A stretch of DNA of 64,000 nucleotides from Porphyridium purpureum (GCA_008690995.1 VRMN01000001.1:5456001-5520000), one strand, 5' to 3'; shown: positions 27,804 through 37,877, numbered from the stretch's first letter. Notes: generated by a model not told the origin, from the letters alone. Translations and numbers: made by a program.

Positions 27804-28973
27804 TCATTGCTGCGAAGATGACCGACTTTCCTGCAACGCTGGAGAAGACGTGCCACCGACACAGTGCCATTCACTGGTCGTGGATCCCGAGTTGCCGGGC
27901 ACCGATTGCCACAGCTTGAGCCCACCGGTACAGTCAGATGACGAAAGTAGCGCGCCCGTGATGTTCCAGGAGACACGTTGCACGCTGTTGGGTACATGCT
28001 CTATCAGTACCGCCGCGGGCTTGACGTAGATCTCCTTTTCTGTGCGGGCGAGCGCTGCGCGACTTAGCAATTCTGTGCCCACTTCAAAGACGCACACTTT
28101 GCCACTGCGAGTCCCGGCTGCCACCAGATGCTTACCAAAGCCTAGGAATGGCGCCCAAGCTACATCCAGCACTGCTTCATCGTTGCTGTCACCACCATTT
28201 TCATCGCCACCATTACTGATCCCGCTGCTGGTGTCTAAAACCATTGCCAAGCACCAGTTGTTCTCGCGTTCGGTGACCCAGACAAACGCGTGGTGTCCCT
28301 CGGCGCCGATGACAAGCGCGTGCAGTGCGCCATCCTGTTCGGCGACGGTGGGCGCGTACCAGGCGACGCAGCGCAGCGCGCCAGCGCGCGGCACGCCGGC
28401 TCCAAACGTCTCGAACACAAGCGGCCATTGGTGGAGGTTTGCCAGGTCGATTGCCTCGTACACGCGAAACATACCGTCCGCGCTCGCCGCTGCAAGCAGC
28501 AGCCGGCTGGATGCATGCCGAAATGCTATCCCGGTCACATCATCGCGCGCATCGACCAGCTGTGCCAACACAAGCCAGCCGTTCCCAGTGCTACTATTGC
28601 TTGTCGCTACCGCATTCGAAAGCGCAGCGGAGCCCATGGTCGTGCTGCCGCCAAGCACGCCACTTTCGCCATTCGCATTCACGGTGGGCTGGCCGCCGCT
28701 GACGCTGGAGCTCGAGCTGCGTTCCTCCCAGAGCACCACCTTGCGGTCCGTGCTGCATGACGCAAGCACGCCCGGCCCGCACGCGTGTGGCGGCGCCCAG
28801 CATACCCTCAAGATCGGCCCCTCATGCGCGACCCATGCCGCGACACACTCCCAACTATTTGCGCCGCCCGGTCCTTGCTCCCAGAGCTTGATCTTCCGAT
28901 CGCTGCTGCATGTCGCGACCCGCACGCCGTAGTAGTCGTACGCGATGTCATGCACGGTGTCCTCGTGCAGCAT
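27804..28973 (-). CDS. SEH1: Nucleoporin SEH1 (WD40)
   Basis: Beta-propeller subunit of the Y (Nup107-160) complex, also used in the GATOR2/SEA complex. Start at 28973 (MLHEDTVHDIAYDYYG). Signature blocks: RVATCSSDRKIKLWEQ, AAWVAHEGPILRVCWAPP, LASCSTDRKVVLWEER, VDVAWAPFLGF-like strand VLDVAWAPFLGFGKHLVAAG, and the final VQRVSWNITGALLSSSDCTG, all typical of SEH1 rather than SEC13. A Ser/Gly-rich insert of about 45 residues follows blade 2, and a Ser-rich tail ends the protein. SEH1 propellers are open and are completed by a blade from NUP85. Convergent with NFS1, stops 155 bp apart. Confidence 0.95.
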   Translation of the reverse strand: MLHEDTVHDIAYDYYGVRVATCSSDRKIKLWEQGPGGANSWECVAAWVAHEGPILRVCWAPPHACGPGVLASCSTDRKVVLWEERSSSSSVSGGQPTVNANGESGVLGGSTTMGSAALSNAVATSNSSTGNGWLVLAQLVDARDDVTGIAFRHASSRLLLAAASADGMFRVYEAIDLANLHQWPLVFETFGAGVPRAGALRCVAWYAPTVAEQDGALHALVIGAEGHHAFVWVTERENNWCLAMVLDTSSGISNGGDENGGDSNDEAVLDVAWAPFLGFGKHLVAAGTRSGKVCVFEVGTELLSRAALARTEKEIYVKPAAVLIEHVPNSVQRVSWNITGALLSSSDCTGGLKLWQSVPGNSGSTTSEWHCVGGTSSPALQESRSSSQQ

Positions 28974-29841
28974 GGTTCAGAACAACGGGGGGTGTGCCGC
29001 ACCCTCTTTCCCCCCCACAGCGCTGCTCTCCTCGGCTTTATTTCGCGTGCCTGTCCATTGAGCGACACGAAATGCCGTTCGCGGGAATGGATTTCGGAAA
29101 CGCTGGGGCTGGGACATGATTGTTGTAGCCTTTCCTTGTGAGAGATGTAGATGCGCAATGCGCACGCGCTTTCAGAAGTCAAGCCTACTCACGCGAACAC
29201 TCGATTTCTTCGACAACTTCCTATGTTTTACTCCACATCTCTACCGAACGAAACTGGAGTCGAAGTTTAACCAAACTCCTTGTCATTCTTCTTTTGTACC
29301 CCGCTCACTGCCCTCTCGAGACCTGGCTAGGAGCGCCAGACTGCACCGCATTGCTGCTGCCGCCCTCATTCCGAAAAAAAGCCAGAGGTTTCCAATACTA
29401 CTCGCGTACAAGAACGGTCAAACTCCCTAAACCTTGGCAAAGCCTGCCGTGCTCTTGCACCCGGTCGCAGCAAGGTCGTCCCATTGTGATCGCCGACGCC
29501 GGAGATATCATCGTTTCAGAACTTGAACAAAAAACCGACACAACAAACCAAGTCAAGCAAGGGTCGCGTCAAAACAATAACGCGTGCGTCCTCGAGTTCA
29601 TGACCTGGGCTTTGCCTGGGTCTGCAGAGACCCCGATATAGCCGAAGCTTGCGCGAAAGAAAGCAAGGACAGCGTACCGGCCACGGCGATGACTAAGAGA
29701 GCGAGCGTATGAACGGGGCCAGGGAGTCCTGCCTTCGTTCTCGAGATCAAAGGCGTCTGACGTTCTGCACACTACGGGATGCATCGCAACAGACGAGAGA
29801 GAAGTGGCTCACACTTGCCGCCGCCCATCATGGCTAGAGCT
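28974..29841. other. Spacer, no gene supported
   Basis: 870 bp between the SEH1 start and the 3' end of the sulfotransferase gene. Open frames up to 167 codons exist but lack ATG starts, similarity or good codon use. Composition is near 50% GC, lower than in genes. Confidence 0.5.
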
Positions 29842-30735
29842 CTAGTCGGCGCGGGTGGCGTTACGTTCGAACGCGTCTTGCTCGTGCGCCCGTGTGTTCA
29901 AGTTCTTGACTGGAAACTTGTCGTGCAATTTGTCCATCACGTTCTTGACTTGCAGCGGTACGCGCCCGTCTGGATACACATGCCACAACAGCGTACTTAT
30001 ATGATCTTTCGACACGTCCAATTCGAGCAACGGTACAGGAGGCTTGAACGCAGCCATCCGTCGCTTGACCTGATTGTTTGTCTCGGTCACCCACCGTTCC
30101 AGCTCATTCTGGAGGTCTGACTCGTTCAGGTTGGCGCACTTTGCCATGTTTCCGGCCATCCAGTACCGTGGGCGCCACTTTATCATACTGTGCACGTGAC
30201 TGTGTATCTCGCGAACGGTCATGATAAACCTGGCCTTTGGGTTGAGCCTGACCAAGTCGTCCAAATGCGTGATCTGTGGGTACTTGCATTCCGGATAGCG
30301 CCACATTGGTATTTCTGTAAACGCTCGAAAGCTCTTGCGCGTCGACTGATTGAGCGCAGAAAGCATTTCTAATGACTCACCGTTTCTGATTATGTTCAAA
30401 ACCACATCAACCAGAAGCGTGGTCGGTGTGTGCGTGTTTGGAATGTAAACCAGATCCTCGCGCCCGGAACGGAAGAGCGCCTGCGGGAGTTCACGCCCCG
30501 CAAACCAATGCAGCGGCCCATAACCCATAGCTTTCAGCACTTCTGTCAAACTGGTCGTGCCCGACTTGCCGAACGCGAGATTCACGATGATCGGATACCC
30601 GGCGGTGTCATCGGCTACGAACGCCGACTCGTGCGCTTCCATCTGCACTTGCTGGAGCACTTTTGCCGGCTGCAGCATCTGCGCGGACGCCACAGAGATC
30701 CACAAACATCCTATCCACAACAGCCCCACCTTCAT
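29842..30735 (-). CDS. Secretory-pathway sulfotransferase-like protein
   Basis: Probably transfers sulfate from PAPS to a sugar or protein in the Golgi. From ATG 30735 (MKVGLLWIGCLWISVASAQ) there are 298 residues with a clean signal peptide. The 5'-phosphosulfate loop is VNLAFGKSGTTSLTEVL near residue 52. The 3'-phosphate site is RFIMTVREIHSHVHSMIKW, with the Arg and Ser expected. Between them lies FTEIPMWRYPECKYPQITHL. The family most resembles sulfotransferases common in marine algae; acceptor unknown. Red-algal surface polysaccharides are sulfated, which fits. A broken paralogue lies at 38.1 kb on the other strand. Divergent from FANCD2. Confidence 0.8.
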   Translation of the reverse strand: MKVGLLWIGCLWISVASAQMLQPAKVLQQVQMEAHESAFVADDTAGYPIIVNLAFGKSGTTSLTEVLKAMGYGPLHWFAGRELPQALFRSGREDLVYIPNTHTPTTLLVDVVLNIIRNGESLEMLSALNQSTRKSFRAFTEIPMWRYPECKYPQITHLDDLVRLNPKARFIMTVREIHSHVHSMIKWRPRYWMAGNMAKCANLNESDLQNELERWVTETNNQVKRRMAAFKPPVPLLELDVSKDHISTLLWHVYPDGRVPLQVKNVMDKLHDKFPVKNLNTRAHEQDAFERNATRAD

Positions 30736-31074
30736 CTTGCCACAAACCACGTTCCTCTTTCTCCTCTCTCCGTCCGGCCCCCACTCCCACAAAGAGAAAA
30801 GTTTGTCGCACGCGTGTCTCCGTGTTTGGCTTATCGGTTCCTCGGCGAGCATCTTAACAGCTCACACAAGTAACGCCTAAAATAACGCCGTTTGGACATA
30901 AAAAGCAGAGACGAACCGTTTACACAATGAACCGTATTCGATTAACCGCGCCGTTTTCGAAAATGGCGCGCGTGTGCTTGTCAAGGACGAAAGCGAAAGG
31001 GGAAGGACGAGGAAGGAGAGGAGAGAAAGCGGGGATGGTGGTGGCTGTGGTTGTGGTACGGTGTTGCTGGCCGA
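30736..31074. other. Divergent promoter, sulfotransferase / FANCD2
   Basis: 340 bp shared 5' region. CATAAAAAGCAGAGACG at 30897 resembles the TATA-like element at 17816 and lies 178 bp upstream of the FANCD2 ATG. A G/A-rich leader precedes the ATG at 31075; the sulfotransferase side is C/T-rich. Confidence 0.5.
30897..30905 (+). promoter_or_regulatory. TATA-like box of FANCD2
   Basis: ACATAAAAAGCAGAGACG, 178 bp before the ATG. Matches the 17816 element in about 14 of 16 bases. Confidence 0.35.
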
Positions 31075-34000
31075 ATGGGGGTAGATGGGGGTGTACAACG
31101 TGCCGATGAAGTGGTAGACGTCCTGGCGCATGATTTCGGCGCGGGCGAGTTGAAAGCAGTGCTTGAACGCGGCGGACTGAAGGGCGACGCACACACGTTG
31201 AGGTATGGCGTTGTGCACACGCCAAGTGCTGCGCGCAGAGCGTCGGACGCTTTGGTTACTGCGGTCGAGCAGAGTTTGAGAAGTGGCGAGTTGAGCGCGG
31301 CGCGGTGTGTGCAGTTGTTGGACCGAGCGTGGGCAGAGCATGCCGCGCTGCACCGCGCGCTGCTGCCGTTGATCGACTTGGCTGAGCCCAGTGAGCAGCC
31401 GCAAGATCAGGCCGCCGATTGCGCATGGACCTCAGATGTAGCGCAGTACTATGCGCTGTCTAGTCACCCATCGCTGGTGGGCTCGCTCATGGCCCTCAAA
31501 CCTTTGAACAACAGGCTCGCGACGATACTGATCCAGCGTCTCGCCGAATTCTCGCAAGATGACCTGCAGCATGAGGATGATTTGGAGCATGACTCGCACC
31601 TCCATGCACCCGAGCGCTCAAGCGCTCAGGCCGGAAATGGAGGTTTGTTTACATTCCAGCGCTCCATTCCCAAGCTCATTCTCGGCCACCTGCATTGGGT
31701 AGACACGACGCCTCACGGGTTGGGCCAAACTGAAGCGCTGAACGAAGTCGCTGGTCTCCCCAATGCCCAAAGTCAATCTGCTCATCCGCTGCTGGACGAC
31801 TACTTTGCGGTCTTGTCGGCGTGCTCGCTTGGCATTCAAAGAGACATGATCGCCAAGCTGCCCGAATTCATGTGCGCCGGGAGCGAGCCGTTTGTGCTCG
31901 ATGCGCTGGCGGGACTCTTTTCGGAAAATCGCGCTCTAGCTGCGGTTATTCTCGAGACGCTTGCCTTTGTTCGGATGGACGCGGCACGTCTGCATCTCTG
32001 GGTAGATGATTACGCTATGCGGCTCCTTCCCTTGGCTGACCAGCACGTGATCCCGGCGCTTCTGCAGTTTATCTTTCGAAAGCAGCATGCATGCAGTGGG
32101 AGTATCCCCATTACCCGTACGCTTCAGCAATGTCGATTGCTCTTTGACGCGTCGGGTCTGGACCGTAGCACTTGTGGTCTTGTAGTGGACTCACTCAAGC
32201 AGACGTTTGCCAGCCGTCTGGACACCGCGACGAGCGTAGCGCGCGCTCTACGCGGCGTTTGCATCTCCGGGGATTTGGAAACTGGGCGAACCAGGGAGCT
32301 TGACATCTGGATATACTTATCCCTTGCCCAGGCAGCAATGTCTTGTTCATCTTCGTCATCGACACTCGCGCGTACCAAACGAACGCGCCCGGCCAAGCGT
32401 GCGGGTGGAAGCGCCGGGAGCGGCGGCTTCAGCTGCGGTGCCTTGAGCGTGATCAGCATCGAGACAGATGTACATCGCCTGATTGAGCATCATGCGCAGC
32501 TAGACGTGCGGTGCGCCGATGCTGCGGTCAAGACATGGGTGCGCGCCCTGGCGTTGCTGCGAGAGAGTGCAGTCGACATGTCATGCAGTGTGCGGCTGCT
32601 CATTTCGTGCATTCGCAATTCAGCCGTGCCGCGGGCGCGCCGTAGCGCCTGTACCGTGCTAGTCGAGCTTTTTGTGACGAGCCCGGATGTGGAAATGGAC
32701 ATGAATGCGAGCACCGTTCTGGATATGCTGCCGTTGCAGCGTTTGATACTTAGCGAGCTCGTTGCGATGGTCACGGCCGCCAGTAGCTCGCCGGCCTCAA
32801 TCAACTCGGCTCTGCTGTGTTTATTGCGCATCACGTTGCGTTGCCGTGCGTCGCGCAGTTTACACATCCAGCATGCCATTGCAAACTGCCGCGCTTTCAT
32901 CGATGCGATACTCGATTGCATGGAGCGATTTTCGTCGTGGCAAACGCGCGTCGTGTACACGGTTTTTTATCTCGCATACTCTGGTGTGAGCAGCGAACCC
33001 GAACGCTGCACGTCAGCCACTAGTCAGAATGTATTGGATCCAACTCTGAACATTCTGATCCGGAAGCAGCTGTGCCATACACATCGCGAGTACCAGCGCA
33101 TTGGGATCATCGGCGGTGTGACCGTTGCAAAGCTGCTGTGCTTGCAGGAGCATCACAATGGCGAGGAGGAGGAGCATCAACAAGAATTGCTGCAGCCGGC
33201 CAATCAAGCAGCGGTGCTTCAAAAAGCTGAAGAAATTCTCAAGCTTTTGCGATCTGTCGCACACAGTCACGTAGACAATGCGCGGCTGCTGTACGACGAG
33301 CTCGGCACAGCCTTTTGTGCACGCACTATGCGCGCGGACCTTTTGCGCAAAGTCGTCAAGCGCCTGTCTGCAGATATCAATCGCATGTTCCTAAGACCCA
33401 TTCAGGGATTTGACTCGGAGTCGACTTTGAATCCAGATGATCCTGCGAAGGTGCATGAACAGCCGAATCTGTGGGGCAATATTGACCAGTTGGAAGCGGG
33501 GTTTTATGTACCCATACTCGAATTTTGCGGAAGTGCGGCAGAGCAGGACCGCGCTGCGATACAAACCTTGTGTTCCTTAATGGGTGCAATAGTGCAGGGC
33601 ACGCTCGCGACGTGTCATAACTCGCTCGCGTCTCTTGATGGCGTACTTGGTGCGCCTTTGGAGCTACCGGCGGCCCTCGGCACTGACCAGTACGCAGCGG
33701 ATGAATTTGGCGCTTTGCCTGCGTCGGCTCAGCTACCCATTGCTCTCGCAACCTTCACCGCCATTAATTGGATTAGGCAATGTCTGAATGCGTTTGGTGA
33801 CCAAGACTCCGTTGACTCGCCTTGTCAGGCGGAGAGTCAAAGGGCTGAAACAAGAGAGTTCCGGAAAAAATGCCTCGTGAGATTGGTGCACTTGGTCAAG
33901 TTACATCGCGCGCTAGAACACTTTGTTCGTTGCGCGCCTGAGCTGGGGGACGCACTTTGCGTGTACACGAGTCAAGTCAGTAGCTCATCCGACGAGCATT

Positions 34001-36093
34001 ATCATTTCAAACTCCTCGGGAATCACATAAACGCACCGGTTGGAGGGGGACGAGGGGCGTCGCTTTCTTTGGCGAGACTGGCGCAGTGTGTGGTGCCACT
34101 GGAAATCTCAGCAATCCAAATTTTGGTCGACATCGAAAATGTGAAGATGTATTCTATCCTAGACGACCCGTCCGATTTCGCGCTGGTGGGCGATGCGTGC
34201 CTGCTGTTGCTCAGAGAGTTTTTGCGCTGCGTTCGTGATGTGTCTGGCGTGGCCAGCATGATTGAAGAAATTGGGCTTTATCAGCCTGGAGATCCGAACG
34301 CTGGCGTTCGCGCAGACGCGTGTCGGAATGCAGGTGACGCAGTCGTCTGGCTTCCGAGAGGATACATGCAGCGCTATTCGCCTCGTGCATTTGAAGCGCC
34401 AGTGCGAGCAGTTTGTCATTTGGTGCGGCGCTGCCTTCTGCACTACTGCTCCACACAAGCCAATGGCACGGGCGCTGCGAGCTGTGTTGAGGACGAGGAA
34501 GCGGCACATGATAACACTGACAGCCAAAACGCTGGTCCATTCATCATGCAAGATGTCATTCCATCATTGCTGGTGATGTGCGACGTGGTGGTCAACGCCG
34601 TCAAGCAATCACGCGCTGAGTTACTCGTGGTTGTGGGTAAGGAAGAAGAGACGGCTGGTCCTGACGCTGATGATATACGAACCTGCGTGTGGCCGCTCGG
34701 TATTGGGAGCGAACCGACGGGATCCGATACGTTCTGTGCACGTGCGCTCGAATTGATGGTGCGCGCGGAACCGAGTTGTGACTTTCGAGCCGCTTGTGCA
34801 GTGCTGCGCATCGTGGATACTCTCCGACCCCCACGTCGCGCGTCGGATCAGCAGAACGAGCTGCACGTGCAGGCTGGCCATCGAGAGATGTTGGACGACA
34901 AAATATTGTGCATGCTGGTGGAAAAGACCTTGGTCAAGCCGGACTGTAGCAGCCGCGCGGCAGCGGCTGCATCAGCCGCGCGACTGTCACCACTTTGCCC
35001 AAAGGAGCCGCATGAGAAGTGTGTATTTGATTTGCTGAAAATATATGAGCGGTGCAGTGAGAGCCGATTCGGCGCGCTGCGCAATTTGCTGGAGGCCGCT
35101 CGTCTAGGATTGGCAGACGCAGAAAGGGATGGACAAACGAATCGAATCGATGGCGCCCCTTTTCTGTTTGCTGCCAGGGAGGGCACTGTCGACCTGCTTG
35201 TGCAGTTTGTTCTCAGCGCATGCGCGGAGCATGTAGGAGGCTGTCAGACGCTGAGCGCACAGGTCAGCGTAGCGGAAAAAGAAGATGACCACAGCAGTAG
35301 CTTGCTGGTGCTGGTCGCGATTCTGCATGATGCGCTCATGCTTGCGCGTGAACGCGAGACGCTGTGGGGCTCTTCGCTCAAGGCGGGCCGTCGCTTTGTG
35401 GAGGCTGTGTCCAAGGTGCACATGGGCGTGCTGGGTGAGACCCTGCAGCAGCATCACAATCAAAGAAAACAGGATAAGGCGGCAGCCGTGGGATACATTG
35501 TTGAGCTGCTTAAAAAGTTGCAAAAGATTACGCGCTTCTTGCAGCGTCTGGCAGTACACGTGAAGGGCGGGAACGCTGGCAGTGATTCACTCGCTAAAAT
35601 TGTCCCGGAGCTCCGCAAAGCGCTTGAGCTATTCATATACGATGTCAAAATAATGTTCGAGCGCCTCCAAGCGCTGCAAAGCCTGTCCATCGGGAACCTT
35701 AAGCATCGTGACATTTATGGTCACGATCTGCCGAGCAGCCAACTTCTTGCCCCAGAGTCTGAAGAGTCTGAAGAGTCTGTTGAAGATGATGAAGATGAAG
35801 ATGAAGAGGAGGATAACGACAACGAAGAGCGACATGAGGATGACGAGGAACAGCCAGATATTGATGAGCAGAATGAGCTGGGTGCCACTATGGTCGATGA
35901 GGATAGCGACGGCGGAGTTAGAGCCGGTGAACTCGGGTTCAAAAATTGGTCCAGCGGAGAACAAGAGAACTTGGCGCCGAATGACGAACACGAGATCACG
36001 CACCCACTTCAACGTTCGCAAAAGCGTTCGCGGCGCCACTATTCTGACGCCAATAGCAGCGGCTTTCCCCACAAGCGCAGCCCAGAGTACTAG
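31075..36093 (+). CDS. FANCD2: Fanconi anaemia group D2 protein homologue
   Basis: Large helical-repeat protein that clamps DNA with FANCI during interstrand crosslink repair. 1672 residues from ATG 31075 (MGVDGGVQRADEV), near the animal length of about 1450 plus inserts. The clearest block is LNILIRKQLCHTHREYQRIG then IIGGVTVAKLLC; in animals the monoubiquitinated Lys (human K561) is in this I-R-K-Q-L motif, equivalent here to about K664. The C-terminal block LKHRDIYGHDLPSSQ parallels the animal L-K-N-R-D-L-x-G-E-E, and a long acidic Glu/Asp tail follows (from about 35755), also a FANCD2 trait. A Ser/Arg/Gly insert lies at about residues 415-450. No intron is needed over 5 kb. Confidence 0.93.
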   Translation: MGVDGGVQRADEVVDVLAHDFGAGELKAVLERGGLKGDAHTLRYGVVHTPSAARRASDALVTAVEQSLRSGELSAARCVQLLDRAWAEHAALHRALLPLIDLAEPSEQPQDQAADCAWTSDVAQYYALSSHPSLVGSLMALKPLNNRLATILIQRLAEFSQDDLQHEDDLEHDSHLHAPERSSAQAGNGGLFTFQRSIPKLILGHLHWVDTTPHGLGQTEALNEVAGLPNAQSQSAHPLLDDYFAVLSACSLGIQRDMIAKLPEFMCAGSEPFVLDALAGLFSENRALAAVILETLAFVRMDAARLHLWVDDYAMRLLPLADQHVIPALLQFIFRKQHACSGSIPITRTLQQCRLLFDASGLDRSTCGLVVDSLKQTFASRLDTATSVARALRGVCISGDLETGRTRELDIWIYLSLAQAAMSCSSSSSTLARTKRTRPAKRAGGSAGSGGFSCGALSVISIETDVHRLIEHHAQLDVRCADAAVKTWVRALALLRESAVDMSCSVRLLISCIRNSAVPRARRSACTVLVELFVTSPDVEMDMNASTVLDMLPLQRLILSELVAMVTAASSSPASINSALLCLLRITLRCRASRSLHIQHAIANCRAFIDAILDCMERFSSWQTRVVYTVFYLAYSGVSSEPERCTSATSQNVLDPTLNILIRKQLCHTHREYQRIGIIGGVTVAKLLCLQEHHNGEEEEHQQELLQPANQAAVLQKAEEILKLLRSVAHSHVDNARLLYDELGTAFCARTMRADLLRKVVKRLSADINRMFLRPIQGFDSESTLNPDDPAKVHEQPNLWGNIDQLEAGFYVPILEFCGSAAEQDRAAIQTLCSLMGAIVQGTLATCHNSLASLDGVLGAPLELPAALGTDQYAADEFGALPASAQLPIALATFTAINWIRQCLNAFGDQDSVDSPCQAESQRAETREFRKKCLVRLVHLVKLHRALEHFVRCAPELGDALCVYTSQVSSSSDEHYHFKLLGNHINAPVGGGRGASLSLARLAQCVVPLEISAIQILVDIENVKMYSILDDPSDFALVGDACLLLLREFLRCVRDVSGVASMIEEIGLYQPGDPNAGVRADACRNAGDAVVWLPRGYMQRYSPRAFEAPVRAVCHLVRRCLLHYCSTQANGTGAASCVEDEEAAHDNTDSQNAGPFIMQDVIPSLLVMCDVVVNAVKQSRAELLVVVGKEEETAGPDADDIRTCVWPLGIGSEPTGSDTFCARALELMVRAEPSCDFRAACAVLRIVDTLRPPRRASDQQNELHVQAGHREMLDDKILCMLVEKTLVKPDCSSRAAAAASAARLSPLCPKEPHEKCVFDLLKIYERCSESRFGALRNLLEAARLGLADAERDGQTNRIDGAPFLFAAREGTVDLLVQFVLSACAEHVGGCQTLSAQVSVAEKEDDHSSSLLVLVAILHDALMLARERETLWGSSLKAGRRFVEAVSKVHMGVLGETLQQHHNQRKQDKAAAVGYIVELLKKLQKITRFLQRLAVHVKGGNAGSDSLAKIVPELRKALELFIYDVKIMFERLQALQSLSIGNLKHRDIYGHDLPSSQLLAPESEESEESVEDDEDEDEEEDNDNEERHEDDEEQPDIDEQNELGATMVDEDSDGGVRAGELGFKNWSSGEQENLAPNDEHEITHPLQRSQKRSRRHYSDANSSGFPHKRSPEY

Positions 36094-36428
36094 CTTTCGC
36101 AAAATGCACGAAAGGCCACATGTTTATAGCAGGACTCAAGTTCGATGGCTTATGAAGTAGAAGCGAGTGTGACCTCGCGCATGTATTACATCGTTCGCGC
36201 CCACCAGTTTGTCGACGAGGGCGCGGAGCACAACTAATTTCTAAATCCATACCTACTAGGGTTGTTATATTCTTTTTCGTTGACCAATTGACGCGCACGT
36301 CTTCGACCACTTTCAATGTCAAGTCGTCGCCCAGGGATTCGTTTCTGTTCGTACGCGTCCCACAGAGACTCCAATGGCTTTGTGGCCGTCAGAGCCTTTC
36401 ACTTGTGCTGATCTCTGGAAGACACAAT
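36094..36428. other. Spacer, no gene seen
   Basis: 335 bp between FANCD2 and a small membrane-protein gene, both on the + strand. AT-rich centre around 36235-36285 (CTAGGGTTGTTATATTC), probably 3' signals and the next promoter. Confidence 0.45.
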
Positions 36429-36773
36429 ATGCTCCGGTTGTTGCTGCGAACGTTTCAGTACGTTCTTAGAACGCTTACGGAGGACGACTCACAGGTCTGT
36501 GCGGATGACACCGTGTCCGCGCACTGGCCGCAGCTCGATACCTTTGCGCCCCCGCGCATGGGGCGCGGCGCGCGGGCAGCATTGCGCCTGGTTGTGTTCG
36601 GCGTCATGCTCTTCGCAGTGCTCTACCGCATCGTTCGCGCACGCACGAGCGCCGACCTTGGCGATGCGAAGGCAAGGCAACTAGCGACCCTCAGAATGCG
36701 CATGCTTGACTTGGCGCAGCGAGAGAGCCGAAGCAAACGAAGTGTGAGGCAGAGTAGGCTGCGATGCGAATAA
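36429..36773 (+). CDS. Small single-pass membrane protein, unknown
   Basis: 114 residues from ATG 36429 (MLRLLLRTFQYVLRTL). One clear transmembrane helix, LRLVVFGVMLFAVLYRIV, at about residues 51-68, flanked by Arg. The remainder is a basic amphipathic helix with Arg/Gln/Ser. An acidic loop (LTEDDSQVCADDTV) precedes the membrane helix. No family recognised. The stop codon TAA is part of GCGAATAAAGCG, so an AATAAA polyadenylation hexamer overlaps the stop, implying a very short 3' UTR or a downstream signal. Coding status rests on composition and the membrane helix. Confidence 0.5.
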   Translation: MLRLLLRTFQYVLRTLTEDDSQVCADDTVSAHWPQLDTFAPPRMGRGARAALRLVVFGVMLFAVLYRIVRARTSADLGDAKARQLATLRMRMLDLAQRESRSKRSVRQSRLRCE

Positions 36774-36878
36774 AGCGCTTTCTTTGTTCATGTGGGGCTG
36801 GATACGACGCCCATCTATACGTGTGGAAGCGCATTGTGGGGCGAGTAACGTCCGAGTCCTTTCCGTCACTACATCTAC

Positions 36879-37877
36879 TTACTGCGGAGCTTCCCAGCTG
36901 AGAATCCCGTTTGCCTTACCGCTTTCAAGCAGCTCAGTGTGCAGCGGACACGGATCTTCCGTTGCCGACTTGGAGATCTGGTAGAAAAAATTATTTCGCC
37001 ACGGAAACTCCTTGAGCGCCGTGGGAAAATGAGCCACTGTTCGCGAGTACGCGCATGAACGTTCCGCCAGCCCATCAGCCAGCACGACGCCGGCGCCGAC
37101 TTTGACGGCACGGCCAAGTTGCTCGATCAGCTCACACACCTGCTCCCTATGCTCCTTCTCAACTTGGCCCACGGTGATCCCACCGTGCGTGGCACCCACG
37201 AGCATCCACGCGCAAATCCATATCAACTTTTCGAAACTCGACTTCTCGAATGCGTCTCGATCCAGCACCTTGCAGCTCATGCCAGCTTTCGCAACACGGG
37301 CCGCAAATGCAGGGGCCCACTTGCCTGAAGCTGCGGTAAGTCCGTCTGAGTCCGTGTCGGTCTTGCCGTCGATCGGCGGCTCGCCCTTCTTGGCCACTGC
37401 GAAATACACGTTAGCGAGCGTGGCGGTTTGCGCCAGACCATACTTGGCCAGCAGCGGCTGTAACATGCCGTTCTGCAGGAAAACCAAATCGGGCCTCTTG
37501 TTTTCGGGGCACGCCTCGATGATGGCCTGCAGATCATCGTTGCGCGTGCAAATGTACACGGGCCCGGTGTGTTCCGGCGGTACCTGCTCCCCTCGACCGA
37601 GCACAACATCGCCTTGACTGCCACACTGCTCCAGCAGGCTTCCGATTCGACCTTTGCCGACGATCACCGCCGCAACGTCTTGCGCTTCCATTCTAAGTGT
37701 GCTTCTGACCGCCGCTCCGCGCGCACACATGTGGCGGGTACTGCACAGACGAGTTCCCTGGCTCCTTGCCAGATGCGGGACGCACACAAATCCACACAAG
37801 GCCGTTCTGTCCATGCTCCACTTCGAGATGGCTCCCTGCGGCTGTCGGACCTGACCACTTGTGAGGTTGTGTTCCAT
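36879..37877 (-). CDS. Rossmann-fold NAD(P)-binding protein, ketopantoate-reductase-like
   Basis: 332 residues from ATG 37877; a second ATG at 37814 (MDRTALCGFVCV) would still leave an Arg/Ser/Cys-rich presequence, suggesting organelle import. The nucleotide-binding strand-turn-helix is VAAVIVGKGRIGSLLEQCG (GxGxxG). RPDLVFLQNGMLQPLLAKYG is a conserved block I associate with ApbA/PanE-like proteins of algae and plants, in which a dinucleotide fold is followed by an all-helical domain, here WICAWMLVGATHGGITVGQV onward. The substrate is unknown; pantothenate synthesis should not be assumed because the typical PanE Lys/Asn motifs are not clear to me. Confidence 0.6.
   Translation of the reverse strand: MEHNLTSGQVRQPQGAISKWSMDRTALCGFVCVPHLARSQGTRLCSTRHMCARGAAVRSTLRMEAQDVAAVIVGKGRIGSLLEQCGSQGDVVLGRGEQVPPEHTGPVYICTRNDDLQAIIEACPENKRPDLVFLQNGMLQPLLAKYGLAQTATLANVYFAVAKKGEPPIDGKTDTDSDGLTAASGKWAPAFAARVAKAGMSCKVLDRDAFEKSSFEKLIWICAWMLVGATHGGITVGQVEKEHREQVCELIEQLGRAVKVGAGVVLADGLAERSCAYSRTVAHFPTALKEFPWRNNFFYQISKSATEDPCPLHTELLESGKANGILSWEAPQ

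Noticed and set aside
25750-27870. 706-codon minus-strand open frame
   Set aside because: It is antisense to NFS1, whose protein is unmistakable; GC-rich codon use on one strand keeps the other open.
29138-29641. 167-codon + strand frame in the SEH1 upstream spacer
   Set aside because: Starts with GTG, overlaps other frames, and composition is not protein-like.
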